Below, piece by piece: positions 38,235-45,916 of a stretch of DNA of 64,000 bases. The DNA lies in NCBI RefSeq assembly GCF_014635725.1, contig NZ_BMDJ01000003.1, positions 124,001-188,000 on the forward strand, read 5' to 3'. Position 1 is the first letter of the stretch. Each line of letters opens with the position of its first letter. The stretch comes from Pedobacter mendelii. GTDB lineage: Bacteria; Bacteroidota; Bacteroidia; Sphingobacteriales; Sphingobacteriaceae. Made by a program: the position numbers and the translations under genes. The notes below the pieces were generated by a model. That model was not told the origin of the DNA. It saw only the letters and a program-made list of their open reading frames with translations, and searched no databases.

Positions 38235-38870
38235 ATGCAAAACATTAAAAATATAATTTTTGATTACGGCAACGTAATTTTCGATATAGATTTCAGAATA
38301 GCGCAAGCTTCATTTCAAAAACTAGGTGTAACTGATGTAGAAAATTTCTTCGCACATAAAGCACATAATCAATTATTTGACGATTTAGAAACTGGAGCAA
38401 TTTCTCCAGCAGAATTTAGAGAAGGAATAAGAACTGCTGCGAACAAACCAGAACTTACAGATAAACAAATTGATGATGCTTGGAATAGTTTATTGATTGG
38501 AACCATCCAGGAAAATCACGATTTACTTTTAAAAGTAAAAGAAAAATACCGCACATTTTTACTAAGTAATAATAACGAAATCCACTACGATTGGATTATT
38601 AATTACTTAAAAACAACTTTTCAGATTAATAATTACGACAATTATTTTGAGAAAGCATACTTTTCGCAACATATGAAATTGCGTAAACCTAATATTAATA
38701 TTTTCGAACAGGTTTTAAAGGATAATAAGCTAAATCCTGCCGAAACTTTGTTTATTGATGATAGTTTACAGCACATTGAAGGTGCAAAAAAAGTTGGGTT
38801 AAATACGTTATTAATGACAGAAAAACCAGCTCAACTGGAAGCCTTTTTAAAAACAAACGGAATTCTGTAA
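38235..38870 (+). CDS. HAD-family phosphatase, YihX-like
   Basis: 211 residues from the ATG at 38235 (MQNIKNIIFDYGNVIF); an upstream TTG at 38217 is less likely. Motif I is FDYGNVIFDID, motif II LLSNNNEIH, motif III KLRKPNINIFEQVL, motif IV FIDDSLQHIEGAKKVG. This is the YihX-type sugar-phosphate/FMN phosphatase subgroup, in which DxGNV is normal. Nine bases separate it from the Mpo1-like gene, so the two are probably cotranscribed. Substrate unknown. Confidence 0.82.
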   Translation: MQNIKNIIFDYGNVIFDIDFRIAQASFQKLGVTDVENFFAHKAHNQLFDDLETGAISPAEFREGIRTAANKPELTDKQIDDAWNSLLIGTIQENHDLLLKVKEKYRTFLLSNNNEIHYDWIINYLKTTFQINNYDNYFEKAYFSQHMKLRKPNINIFEQVLKDNKLNPAETLFIDDSLQHIEGAKKVGLNTLLMTEKPAQLEAFLKTNGIL

Positions 38871-38879
38871 ATTTAAATT

Positions 38880-39200
38880 ATGCCAGATAAAGAATTTAAA
38901 TCGCTTAAGGAATTTTATCCTTACTATTTAACAGAACATACCAATACTACTTCCCGAATTCTTCATTTTATAGGCACCGGCTTAGTTACACTGGCATTTT
39001 TTACAGGATTTTTATTTCACGAATGGCGGTTTTTCATTGCCATGCCCATATTAGGTTATGGTTTTGCCTGGTTTGGTCATTTCTTTTTTGAGAAGAACAA
39101 ACCCGCAACTTTTAAATATCCAGGTTATAGCTTTGCCAGTGATTTTATTCTTTTCTATGATTTACTAACAGGTAAGCAGGGATTTGTGGCAAAGAAGTAA
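38880..39200 (+). CDS. Mpo1-like membrane protein (DUF962)
   Basis: 106 residues with two hydrophobic segments. The conserved histidine positions of the family are LTEHTNTTSRILHFIGT, FAWFGHFFFEKNKPATFKYP and the C-terminal SDFILFYDLLTGK. The yeast homologue Mpo1 is an iron-dependent dioxygenase acting on 2-hydroxy fatty acids. The bacterial role is not established, and lipid or sphingolipid turnover is plausible because Sphingobacteriaceae make sphingolipids. Confidence 0.8.
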   Translation: MPDKEFKSLKEFYPYYLTEHTNTTSRILHFIGTGLVTLAFFTGFLFHEWRFFIAMPILGYGFAWFGHFFFEKNKPATFKYPGYSFASDFILFYDLLTGKQGFVAKK

Positions 39201-39590
39201 TGTATGATTCATCATTGTATTTTGTACATATTTATTAGCGGTCATCACCCTGAATTTTTCATAAATATTTTATCTTTATTTGTATTCAATAGGACTAAGC
39301 CGTTCATTTATGGTTTTAATACTATGGTTTGTTGAGGTCTGCCTTCTTAACTGCTATGAAGAGAATTTGTAATACTCTATAAAAATTTTTGACATGGAAA
39401 AAAGAATGAAGTTTTATAGTTTTTGCAGACTACGTTTATCATACTGAATTGAGTTTTTTAAACGCGATTGCAATGAAAAGCCCCAATATTTTATTGGGCT
39501 TGTAATGTAAAGCGGGACTACAGCATCAGAAGAACTACAGAATGATCATTTTCAAAAACAGTGACAATTCCAAAGAAAGTCTTTTAACAA
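39201..39590. other. Intergenic stretch with hairpin
   Basis: 390 bases, no gene. At 39478-39501 AAGCCCCAATA and TATTGGGCTT form a stem with one bulged C. It lies 90 bases beyond the proline dehydrogenase stop and could be a weak terminator, though no T run follows. GGTCATCACCCTGAA at 39240 resembles a common Bacteroidota intergenic repeat. Confidence 0.4.
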
Positions 39591-40775
39591 CTATACTTTC
39601 CTTCTCTTCAACTCCCTTTCAATCAAACCCAACTCCCTGCCTGTTTGCCCAGCTACCGAAGTATTCTCTTGAGCCCGCCTAAACAAATATGGCATTACCG
39701 CTTTAATTGGCCCATAAGGAACATATTTTGCAACATTGTAGTTAGCATCTGCAAGGTTGAAACTTAGGTTATCGCTCATACCTAAAAGCTGTGCGAAGTA
39801 AACATGAGGATGATTATGAGCCACTTTTTTCTCATCTAATAGATAAGTTAACAATCGACTGCTTTCTTCATTGTGCGTTCCGCAAACAATTGCAATCTCT
39901 TCAATATGATCTACACAATAGCGTAAAGATTCGTTGTAATCCTTGTCTGATGATTCTTTATCTTTCTGAATAGGCGATGGATAACCCATTTCAGCGGCAC
40001 GTTTACGTTCCTTTTCCATATAAGCACCGCGAACCATTTTCACCCCTAAAATAAATCCAGCTGCTTTGGCAATTAAGTGGTCGGCTTTCATGTCGGCCAG
40101 TTTATCATGGCGATACATTTGATAAGTATTGTAAACGATGATTCGCTCTTTATTAAATTTACTCATCATATCTAAAGCCAAGTCATCAATCGTATTCTGT
40201 ATCCAGGTTTCTTCGGCATCAATCATAATTGGCACAGCTTTTTCGAAAGCCGTTCTGCAAATCATTTCGCAACGCAGTTTTACTTTATCAAATTCGGCTT
40301 GCTCATTGGCAGTTAAAGTTTGTTTAGCATCTAATTTTTCTAAAAGCGCAAAACGGCCAATCCCGGTAATTTTAAAAACCGTAATCGGAATGTTAATGTC
40401 GCCATCAGCACGAAGAATGGTACGAATAATTTCTTGGCAGGTTTCATCAAAAACGATTTCTTCTTCTTCACCTTCTACAGAATAATCTAAAATAGTACCA
40501 ACATTGCCTTTAGCCAATTGGACAATCGCTTTGTCGCACTCTAAAATGGTTTCGCCACCACAAAATTGCTGGAAAATTGTTGCTTTTATTGCACCCTGAA
40601 TCGGCAAGCCAACATTTAAAAAAAAATTAGTTATTGCTGGCCCAACTTTAGTTAAAAAATTACTACCAATCATCTTAAAAAGCCAAAAAGTCTTTTTTAA
40701 TTCGCCATTTGTTTTTTGACGGAAAGCTATTTCTGTATTATCGAAATTGGGTTGTTTATTGGGGGATAAATCCAT
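39591..40775 (-). CDS. putA: Proline dehydrogenase
   Basis: 394 residues, a stand-alone PRODH domain rather than the long bifunctional PutA. FAD/proline-site motifs are KITGIGRFALLEKL, MIDAEETWIQ, IVYNTYQMYRHD, GVKMVRGAYMEKERKRA and the C-terminal YVPYGPIKAVMPYLFRRAQE. It oxidises proline to pyrroline-5-carboxylate and passes electrons to FAD at the inner membrane face. The P5C dehydrogenase is not in the window. It diverges from the S4/aroB genes across 96 bases. Confidence 0.9.
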   Translation of the reverse strand: MDLSPNKQPNFDNTEIAFRQKTNGELKKTFWLFKMIGSNFLTKVGPAITNFFLNVGLPIQGAIKATIFQQFCGGETILECDKAIVQLAKGNVGTILDYSVEGEEEEIVFDETCQEIIRTILRADGDINIPITVFKITGIGRFALLEKLDAKQTLTANEQAEFDKVKLRCEMICRTAFEKAVPIMIDAEETWIQNTIDDLALDMMSKFNKERIIVYNTYQMYRHDKLADMKADHLIAKAAGFILGVKMVRGAYMEKERKRAAEMGYPSPIQKDKESSDKDYNESLRYCVDHIEEIAIVCGTHNEESSRLLTYLLDEKKVAHNHPHVYFAQLLGMSDNLSFNLADANYNVAKYVPYGPIKAVMPYLFRRAQENTSVAGQTGRELGLIERELKRRKV

Positions 40776-40856
40776 TGTATGATATAAAATAAGTCAGATA
40801 GATGCAAAATTATAAAAAGCATTGGTTGTTGAAATTAAAAACGGTTAAAATAATCG

Positions 40857-40864
40857 TATTTTTG
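40857..40864 (+). promoter_or_regulatory. Predicted -7 element giving a very short leader for the S4 gene
   Basis: TATTTTTG ends eight bases before the ATG at 40872, so transcription would start at or next to the start codon (leaderless or nearly so). A TTG lies 25 bases upstream, slightly beyond the usual spacing. Confidence 0.45.
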
Positions 40865-40871
40865 CACCAAA

Positions 40872-41078
40872 ATGATACAATTTAAATTAGAAGGAGAATT
40901 TATTCCATTAATCCAGCTGCTCAAAGCAACGGGGCTGGTTGGTACCGGTGGCGACGCTCAAGCCGCCGTAATGGATGGGCTGGTAAAATGCAATGGCGAA
41001 ATAGAGTTTCGTAAACGATATAAAGTAAGGGTTGGCGACATTATCACTTTTGGACAAGATAAAATAGAAGTAATTTAA
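40872..41078 (+). CDS. Small S4-domain RNA-binding protein
   Basis: 68 residues forming a single S4 domain of the YbcJ/YaaA type: IPLIQLLKATGLVGTGGDAQ, VKCNGEIEFRKRYKVRVGD, TFGQDKIEVI. Such proteins bind structured RNA, often ribosomal. Its stop codon overlaps the aroB start (TAATG), so aroB is translationally coupled to it. Confidence 0.85.
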   Translation: MIQFKLEGEFIPLIQLLKATGLVGTGGDAQAAVMDGLVKCNGEIEFRKRYKVRVGDIITFGQDKIEVI

Positions 41079-42136
41079 TGGAAACTTTAACCAGCGCTGG
41101 GCATTCTCTCTATTTCGAAAGTGGATTAGCAGAACTCAAAACTCTTTTAAAAAGCAACAAATACAGCAAAGTATTTATCCTTGCTGATGAACATACAAGT
41201 GAAATATGTTTACCTGTTTTTCAATCCTTATTGGATGATTTTGCTGATTTCGATTTGATTGAAACCTCAGCAGGCGAAGAAAATAAAAATATCGATTTTT
41301 GTATTGGCATCTGGAAAACCCTTTTGGATTTTGAGGCCGACCGTAAAAGCTTAATGATAAATTTAGGTGGTGGCGTAATTACCGACATGGGTGGTTTTAT
41401 TGCCTCTACATACAAACGCGGCATCGATTTCATTAATATCCCCACTACCCTACTTTCGCAGGTTGATGCTTCGGTTGGTGGCAAAACAGGTATCGATATC
41501 GATAACGTTAAAAATATGGTCGGTACTTTTACCATGCCTCAAATGGTTTTTATTGAGACAGAATTCTTAAAAACTTTGCCACAGCGTGAACTTTTATCAG
41601 GCTTTGCCGAAATGATTAAGCATGGTTTAATTTACGACAAGGCTTACTACGAGAAATTAAAAACGACGGATTATTTAACGCCATCGGCTAATGATATTTA
41701 CCGTTCAGTTGAAATTAAGAATGAAGTGGTAACCATAGACCTGCATGAAAAAAATCTGAGAAAGATTTTAAATTTCGGTCATACAATTGGTCATGCAGTA
41801 GAAAGTTACTCTTTAGCTAATGATGAAAATCCATTAACTCATGGTGAAGCAATTGCTATTGGTTTTATTTGCGAGGCCGCTTTATCCATCAAAAACAGCG
41901 GATTAACAAAAGAAGAATTGAAAGATATCAGCGATTATATTTTATCATTATACCCTAAATACCATATTAATAAAGATAGTTTCGAGACGCTTTTGGAGTT
42001 AATGAAAAGCGACAAAAAGAACGAAGATGGCAACATTTTATTCTCTTTACTAGAAACCACGGGCAAATGCACGTTTAACTGCCGTGTAAGCACAGCTGAT
42101 ATTTTAAGCAGTTTGGATTATTATAACAGTTTATAA
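41078..42136 (+). CDS. aroB: 3-dehydroquinate synthase
   Basis: 352 residues. NAD-binding and active-site motifs are GGGVITDMGGFIASTYKRG, PTTLLSQVDASVGGKTGI, GFAEMIKHGLIYD, and the zinc histidines in LNFGHTIGHAVES and THGEAIAIG. It converts DAHP to 3-dehydroquinate, the second step of the shikimate pathway. DAHP synthase, aroA and aroC follow within 7 kb but in separate transcripts. One base separates its stop from the next gene. Confidence 0.95.
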   Translation: METLTSAGHSLYFESGLAELKTLLKSNKYSKVFILADEHTSEICLPVFQSLLDDFADFDLIETSAGEENKNIDFCIGIWKTLLDFEADRKSLMINLGGGVITDMGGFIASTYKRGIDFINIPTTLLSQVDASVGGKTGIDIDNVKNMVGTFTMPQMVFIETEFLKTLPQRELLSGFAEMIKHGLIYDKAYYEKLKTTDYLTPSANDIYRSVEIKNEVVTIDLHEKNLRKILNFGHTIGHAVESYSLANDENPLTHGEAIAIGFICEAALSIKNSGLTKEELKDISDYILSLYPKYHINKDSFETLLELMKSDKKNEDGNILFSLLETTGKCTFNCRVSTADILSSLDYYNSL

Positions 42137-42137
42137 A

Positions 42138-43103
42138 ATGAAGTACACCGGAAGTGATATTTCTGTTGGTGCATTATTTGGCTTTGTAATCGTTTTAACT
42201 TTGGTTGAAATGTATTTCAGCTACGCCCACGACAGGAAATTATATACAAAACGCGACACCTGGACCAATATTTACTTAATGGTTTCGGCGATTGTAATTA
42301 ACCTTGGCATGAAAACGGCGACATTCTTTTTATTAGAATATTGCTACCAGTTCCGTTTGTTCCAGATCTCAAACATTTGGATTTACTGGACGGTTTTAAT
42401 TTTGGCGCAAGATTTCTTATATTGGTTTCTGCATACAGTTGGTCATTATGTACGCTTTTTCTGGGCAATGCATGTTACACACCACTCATCAGAGCATTTT
42501 AATTTAACCACGGGTTTCCGTTCAACCGTTTTTGAGCCTTTGTACCGCGTATTCTTCTATTTACCATTGGCATTTATGGGTTTTACCGCAATGGATATCC
42601 TTTTTGCATACCTGGTAACACAGATATACGGTAACCTGGTTCATACGCAATACCAAATCAATTTCCCGAAATGGTACGAATATGTTTTCGTAACACCATC
42701 ACACCACCGCGTTCATCACGCCAGCAATGTGCGCTATTTAGATAAAAATATGGGCATGGTTTTAATCCTTTGGGATAGATGGTTTGGCACTTTCCAGGCT
42801 GAATTACCTGAGGATGTAATTAAATATGGCTTAACCACCCAACCGAAAGACACTGGCCCCGTAAATATTATTTTTCACGAATTTATATCCTTAACTGCCG
42901 ATGTTAAAAAAGCACCGACATTTATGGATAAGGTGAAATACATCCTTAATCCTCCTGGTTGGAGCCATGATGGCAGCACAAAAATTGCTAAAATTATGCA
43001 ACAAGAATTGCATGATGCCGAAGAACTGGAAAAGCAAACCAAGGATAGCAAAAAAGTTAAAGACATTAACGAGCCACAAAGAGATTTAAGCTCAACAGGA
43101 TAA
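42138..43103 (+). CDS. Sterol desaturase / fatty acid hydroxylase superfamily protein
   Basis: 321 residues with four or five membrane helices. The di-iron histidine boxes are WFLHTVGHY, HVTHHSSEHFN and HRVHHASN. The family inserts oxygen or double bonds into lipids, for example carotenoid, sterol or sphingolipid substrates. The C-terminal 60 residues are polar and Lys/Glu-rich. It is cotranscribed with aroB (one-base spacing) and followed by a terminator. Substrate cannot be read from sequence. Confidence 0.85.
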   Translation: MKYTGSDISVGALFGFVIVLTLVEMYFSYAHDRKLYTKRDTWTNIYLMVSAIVINLGMKTATFFLLEYCYQFRLFQISNIWIYWTVLILAQDFLYWFLHTVGHYVRFFWAMHVTHHSSEHFNLTTGFRSTVFEPLYRVFFYLPLAFMGFTAMDILFAYLVTQIYGNLVHTQYQINFPKWYEYVFVTPSHHRVHHASNVRYLDKNMGMVLILWDRWFGTFQAELPEDVIKYGLTTQPKDTGPVNIIFHEFISLTADVKKAPTFMDKVKYILNPPGWSHDGSTKIAKIMQQELHDAEELEKQTKDSKKVKDINEPQRDLSSTG

Positions 43104-43110
43104 AAGGGAT

Positions 43111-43140
43111 GGTCTGTATTTTACAGGCCGTTTTTTGTTT
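43111..43140 (+). terminator. Intrinsic terminator of the S4-aroB-desaturase operon
   Basis: GGTCTGTA and TACAGGCC form an eight-pair stem with one G-T pair, followed by GTTTTTTG. Confidence 0.8.
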
Positions 43141-43352
43141 AATTGTTTTTTTTTGAAAACGAATGGTTCTGTTCCTTTGGCTAAACCTACCCTGCAGTAC
43201 ACTTCAATCTTTTTGGCAATGTCAGTAAGAACCTTTAAATACCTGCAACAAAAAGTATTTCCGTTGCTATCAGGTTTACAAATTTAAAAACTGTGCTACG
43301 AAAACCCAGATGAAAATTTAATTCTCATTTTTGATCTAGACCAATGTTGCTT

Positions 43353-43397
43353 GCGCTCGTTTCTAACGAGTGCACAACAGAAAAGCGATTTAATCGC
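43353..43397. repeat. REP-like double hairpin
   Basis: GCGCTCGTT (43353-43361) and AACGAGTGC (43365-43373) pair over nine positions around a three-base loop. Twelve bases later GCGATT and AATCGC (43385-43397) form a second hairpin. Two adjacent GC-rich hairpins in AT-rich DNA are typical of REP elements mobilised by RAYT transposases. No such transposase is in the window. Apart from this repeat, 43141-43500 contains nothing I can identify. Confidence 0.45.
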
Positions 43398-43505
43398 ACA
43401 TTTCAACACCTACTGTTAACCCCCATTCAAACCTTTTATACTCATCATCAAAACAGCCTAAATCAAAGAAAATTAAATTTTATTAAAAATAATTTCATTT
43501 TCCTA

Positions 43506-43535
43506 TTGACAAATTAAATTTTGTTATTACATTTG
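43506..43535 (+). promoter_or_regulatory. Promoter of the pheA leader transcript
   Basis: TTGAC at 43506, a 19-base spacer after TTG, then TACATTTG at 43528-43535: a full match to TTG-N17-23-TAnnTTTG. The predicted start, near 43541, leaves about 13 bases before the leader-peptide ATG. Confidence 0.75.
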
Positions 43536-43553
43536 GCTCATTCAAAAAGAAAA

Positions 43554-43616
43554 ATGAAATTATTCAATACATATTACTTTGGTTACTTTTACTATTTTAG
43601 TAAGAGCAGGGACTAA
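43554..43616 (+). CDS. Phe/Tyr-rich attenuator leader peptide of pheA
   Basis: A 20-codon frame with ATG and TAA. Its core reads TYYFGYFYYF, and in total four Phe and five Tyr codons make up nine of 20 residues. That density, its position between a good promoter and a terminator, and a stop codon that overlaps the antiterminator segment identify it as a ribosome-sensing leader peptide, like PheL or TrpL in function. Not homologous by sequence, as usual for such peptides. Confidence 0.85.
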   Translation: MKLFNTYYFGYFYYFSKSRD

Positions 43617-43684
43617 TATGCAAAAAGATAGATAACAATATTAAAATGTATAAAAAAGTCCCGGCAAACAGCCGGGACTTTTTT
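43606..43684 (+). promoter_or_regulatory. Transcription attenuator (antiterminator and terminator) of pheA
   Basis: Terminator: AGTCCCGGC (43657-43665), loop AAACA, GCCGGGACT (43671-43679), then TTTTT. Antiterminator: GCAGGGACT (43606-43614) can pair with the same AGTCCCGGC arm with one mismatch. This segment covers the last two sense codons and the first base of the leader stop. A ribosome stalled at the aromatic codons leaves it free, so the gene is read; a ribosome that reaches the stop covers it, so the terminator forms. The terminator ends 13 bases before pheA. Confidence 0.85.
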
Positions 43685-43697
43685 GTTTTAAGCAAAA

Positions 43698-44531
43698 ATG
43701 GAAACGACAAAACGAGTAGCAATTCAAGGTATTAAAGCATCTTTTCATGAGGAAGCAGCCTACAAATTCTTTGGTAAAAACATCGAAACTATAGAGTGCA
43801 ACTCATTTAAAGAAACCTGCGATAAGCTAGAAAAAAACGAGGCCGACTTCGTCATAATGGCCATCGAAAATTCCATCGCAGGCAGCTTACTACCGAATTA
43901 TACATTGATTCGCGATTATGGCTTTTCGGTTGTTGGAGAAGTTTATTTAGCAATTCAATTGCACCTCATGGCATTGCCAGGTGTAAAGTTTGAAGAGATT
44001 AAAACGGTAACCTCCCACCCTATTGCTATCCGCCAATGCATCGATTTCTTTTACGATTATCCGCACATTAAAATTGTAGAGAGTAACGATACTGCAGCTT
44101 GTGCAAAGCGTATCCAGGATGAAAAACTGACAGACACCATGGCCATCGCAAATACTTTAGCCGCAGAACTTTATGGCTTGAATATTTTAGAGCGCAGAGT
44201 GGAGTCCAATAAAAAAAATTACACTCGCTTCCTTATCCTGAAAAAAGATAAAACAGATGAGGGAAAAAAAATAAATAAAGCATCAATTTGTTTTCAGGTG
44301 GGCCATAAAGCAGGTTCTTTGGCAACCGTGTTAAACATCTTTGCCGAACAAGAAGTAAGCTTAACAAAAATACAATCTATGCCGGTGTTAGGCAAAAGAA
44401 ACGAATATTACTTTTATGTCGATTTAGAATGGCCAAGCACAGAAAAGTATGATAAGGCAATCAGAAAGGCATTAAAGTATACTTCAAACTTTAATATCCT
44501 TGGAGAATACCAGAAGAACGATAAAGTATAA
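43698..44531 (+). CDS. pheA: Prephenate dehydratase
   Basis: 277 residues. The dehydratase domain starts VAIQGIKASFHEEAAYKFFG and contains NSIAGSLLPNY, VTSHPIAIRQC, ESNDTAACAKR and the catalytic-loop region ESNKKNYTRFLIL. A C-terminal ACT domain (about 190-275; KASICFQVGHKAGSLATVLN, and SMPVLGKRNEYYFYVDLEW) gives feedback control by phenylalanine. It makes phenylpyruvate from prephenate. It is thus controlled at two levels: allosterically by the ACT domain and by the attenuator. Confidence 0.95.
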   Translation: METTKRVAIQGIKASFHEEAAYKFFGKNIETIECNSFKETCDKLEKNEADFVIMAIENSIAGSLLPNYTLIRDYGFSVVGEVYLAIQLHLMALPGVKFEEIKTVTSHPIAIRQCIDFFYDYPHIKIVESNDTAACAKRIQDEKLTDTMAIANTLAAELYGLNILERRVESNKKNYTRFLILKKDKTDEGKKINKASICFQVGHKAGSLATVLNIFAEQEVSLTKIQSMPVLGKRNEYYFYVDLEWPSTEKYDKAIRKALKYTSNFNILGEYQKNDKV

Positions 44532-44553
44532 AGAAATTGGAAGTCCTCAGTCA

Positions 44554-44633
44554 GGAGTCCGAAGACAAATACAAAAAAGTAAATAATTTAAAATCAAAAT
44601 ATAACTTCGGAATCCGACATCGGAATTCGGACT
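44554..44633. repeat. Imperfect inverted repeat between pheA and the DAHPS gene
   Basis: GGAGTCCGAAG (44554-44564) faces CTTCGGAATCC and TTCGGACT (44605-44633). The segment TCGGAATCCGACATCGGAATTC is internally repetitive. It could fold in the transcript linking the two genes or be a dispersed intergenic repeat. Confidence 0.4.
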
Positions 44634-44649
44634 AAAATAACCCAATATC

Positions 44650-45789
44650 ATGAAACTTAATTTAAACATCCAACCTTTAAACACTTGGTTAAACGTTAAT
44701 AACGAACCATTAATTATCTCTGGACCATGCAGTGCAGAAACTGAAGAGCAATTATTAACTACAGCACATTTATTGGCTGCAACTGGTAAAGTATCAGTTT
44801 TAAGAGCTGGTATCTGGAAACCACGTACTCGTCCGGGAGAATTCGAAGGTATCGGAAGTATTGGTTTAGAGTGGTTAAAACGTGCTAAGGCAGAAACTGG
44901 TTTACCAACGGCAGTTGAAGTTGCAAACGCAAAACACGTTGAAGAGGCTTTAGCTGCAGGTGTAGATATCCTTTGGATTGGTGCACGTTCTACCGTAAAC
45001 CCATTCACAGTTCAGGAAATTGCTGATGCTTTAAAAGGTCATGATGTTCCGGTATTAATTAAAAACCCGGTAAACCCTGATTTACAATTATGGATTGGTG
45101 CTATCGAACGCATCAACGGTGCTGGTATTACTAAAATTGGTGCAATTCACCGTGGTTTCTCATCATTCGAGAAAAGTTCTTTCCGTAACGAACCAATGTG
45201 GGAATTGGCCATTCAATTGAAAACTTTATGTCCTGAATTGCCAATCATCAACGACCCAAGTCATATTTGTGGTAACCGTGAATTAATCCCTTACATCTCT
45301 CAAAAAGCATTGGATTTAGATATGCAAGGCTTAATGATTGAATCTCACGTTGACCCATCAGTGGCATGGACAGATGCGAAACAACAAGTTACACCAGCTG
45401 CTTTGGCAGAATTGGTTGACCGTTTAACGGTTCGCGAACCGGAATCTACTAACGAAGCTTTTGTTGATAAATTGGCTGATTTACGTTCTTCTATTGATAA
45501 GATTGATGATATTTTATTACAGAAATTAGCGGAACGTATGGCTATTGTTGAAAAAATCGGCGAATTTAAACGCGATAATCAGGTCACGATTTTGCAGGTT
45601 AACCGTTGGGATGCCATCATCAAAAAAGGTCATGCTTTTGCAAAGGCTTTAAAACTGGATTTAAACTTCACGGAGAAATTCTTAGAATTAATGCACGGCG
45701 AATCTATACGTAAACAAACTGAAATCATGAATGCTGGCAAAGCTGAAAAAGGAATTGCTGCAGAGCAACATACTGAAGTTGCAAAATAA
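44650..45789 (+). CDS. DAHP synthase / chorismate mutase fusion
   Basis: 379 residues. Residues 1 to about 265 are a KDPG-aldolase-like (AroG/KDO8P type) DAHP synthase: IISGPCSAETEEQLL, VLRAGIWKPRTRPG, ILWIGARSTVNPF, GAIHRGFSSFEKSSFRN, NDPSHICGNRE, IESHVDPSVAWTDAKQQVTP. Residues about 275-365 are an AroQ-type chorismate mutase: LADLRSSIDKIDDILLQKLA, RMAIVEKIGEFKRDN. It makes DAHP from PEP and erythrose-4-phosphate and prephenate from chorismate. The fused mutase probably also serves as feedback sensor. Downstream of pheA, so it may share the attenuator. Confidence 0.93.
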   Translation: MKLNLNIQPLNTWLNVNNEPLIISGPCSAETEEQLLTTAHLLAATGKVSVLRAGIWKPRTRPGEFEGIGSIGLEWLKRAKAETGLPTAVEVANAKHVEEALAAGVDILWIGARSTVNPFTVQEIADALKGHDVPVLIKNPVNPDLQLWIGAIERINGAGITKIGAIHRGFSSFEKSSFRNEPMWELAIQLKTLCPELPIINDPSHICGNRELIPYISQKALDLDMQGLMIESHVDPSVAWTDAKQQVTPAALAELVDRLTVREPESTNEAFVDKLADLRSSIDKIDDILLQKLAERMAIVEKIGEFKRDNQVTILQVNRWDAIIKKGHAFAKALKLDLNFTEKFLELMHGESIRKQTEIMNAGKAEKGIAAEQHTEVAK

Positions 45790-45880
45790 GGCAGAAGGTT
45801 TAAAGGTTTAAGGCTGGGGGGGTAAAACCATTTGCTTTAAACCTTTAATTTATAATAAATTTTCACAAACTATTTAAGTT

Positions 45881-45899
45881 CCCTCTCCTCAGGAGAGGG
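45881..45899. repeat. Perfect palindrome just before aroA
   Basis: CCCTCTCCTCAGGAGAGGG, nine-base arms around one base, followed by TTAGGGAGAGG and the aroA start 18 bases later. The sequence resembles a widespread Bacteroidota intergenic repeat and would fold as a stable hairpin in the aroA leader. Confidence 0.55.
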
Positions 45900-45916
45900 T
45901 TAGGGAGAGGCTATAA

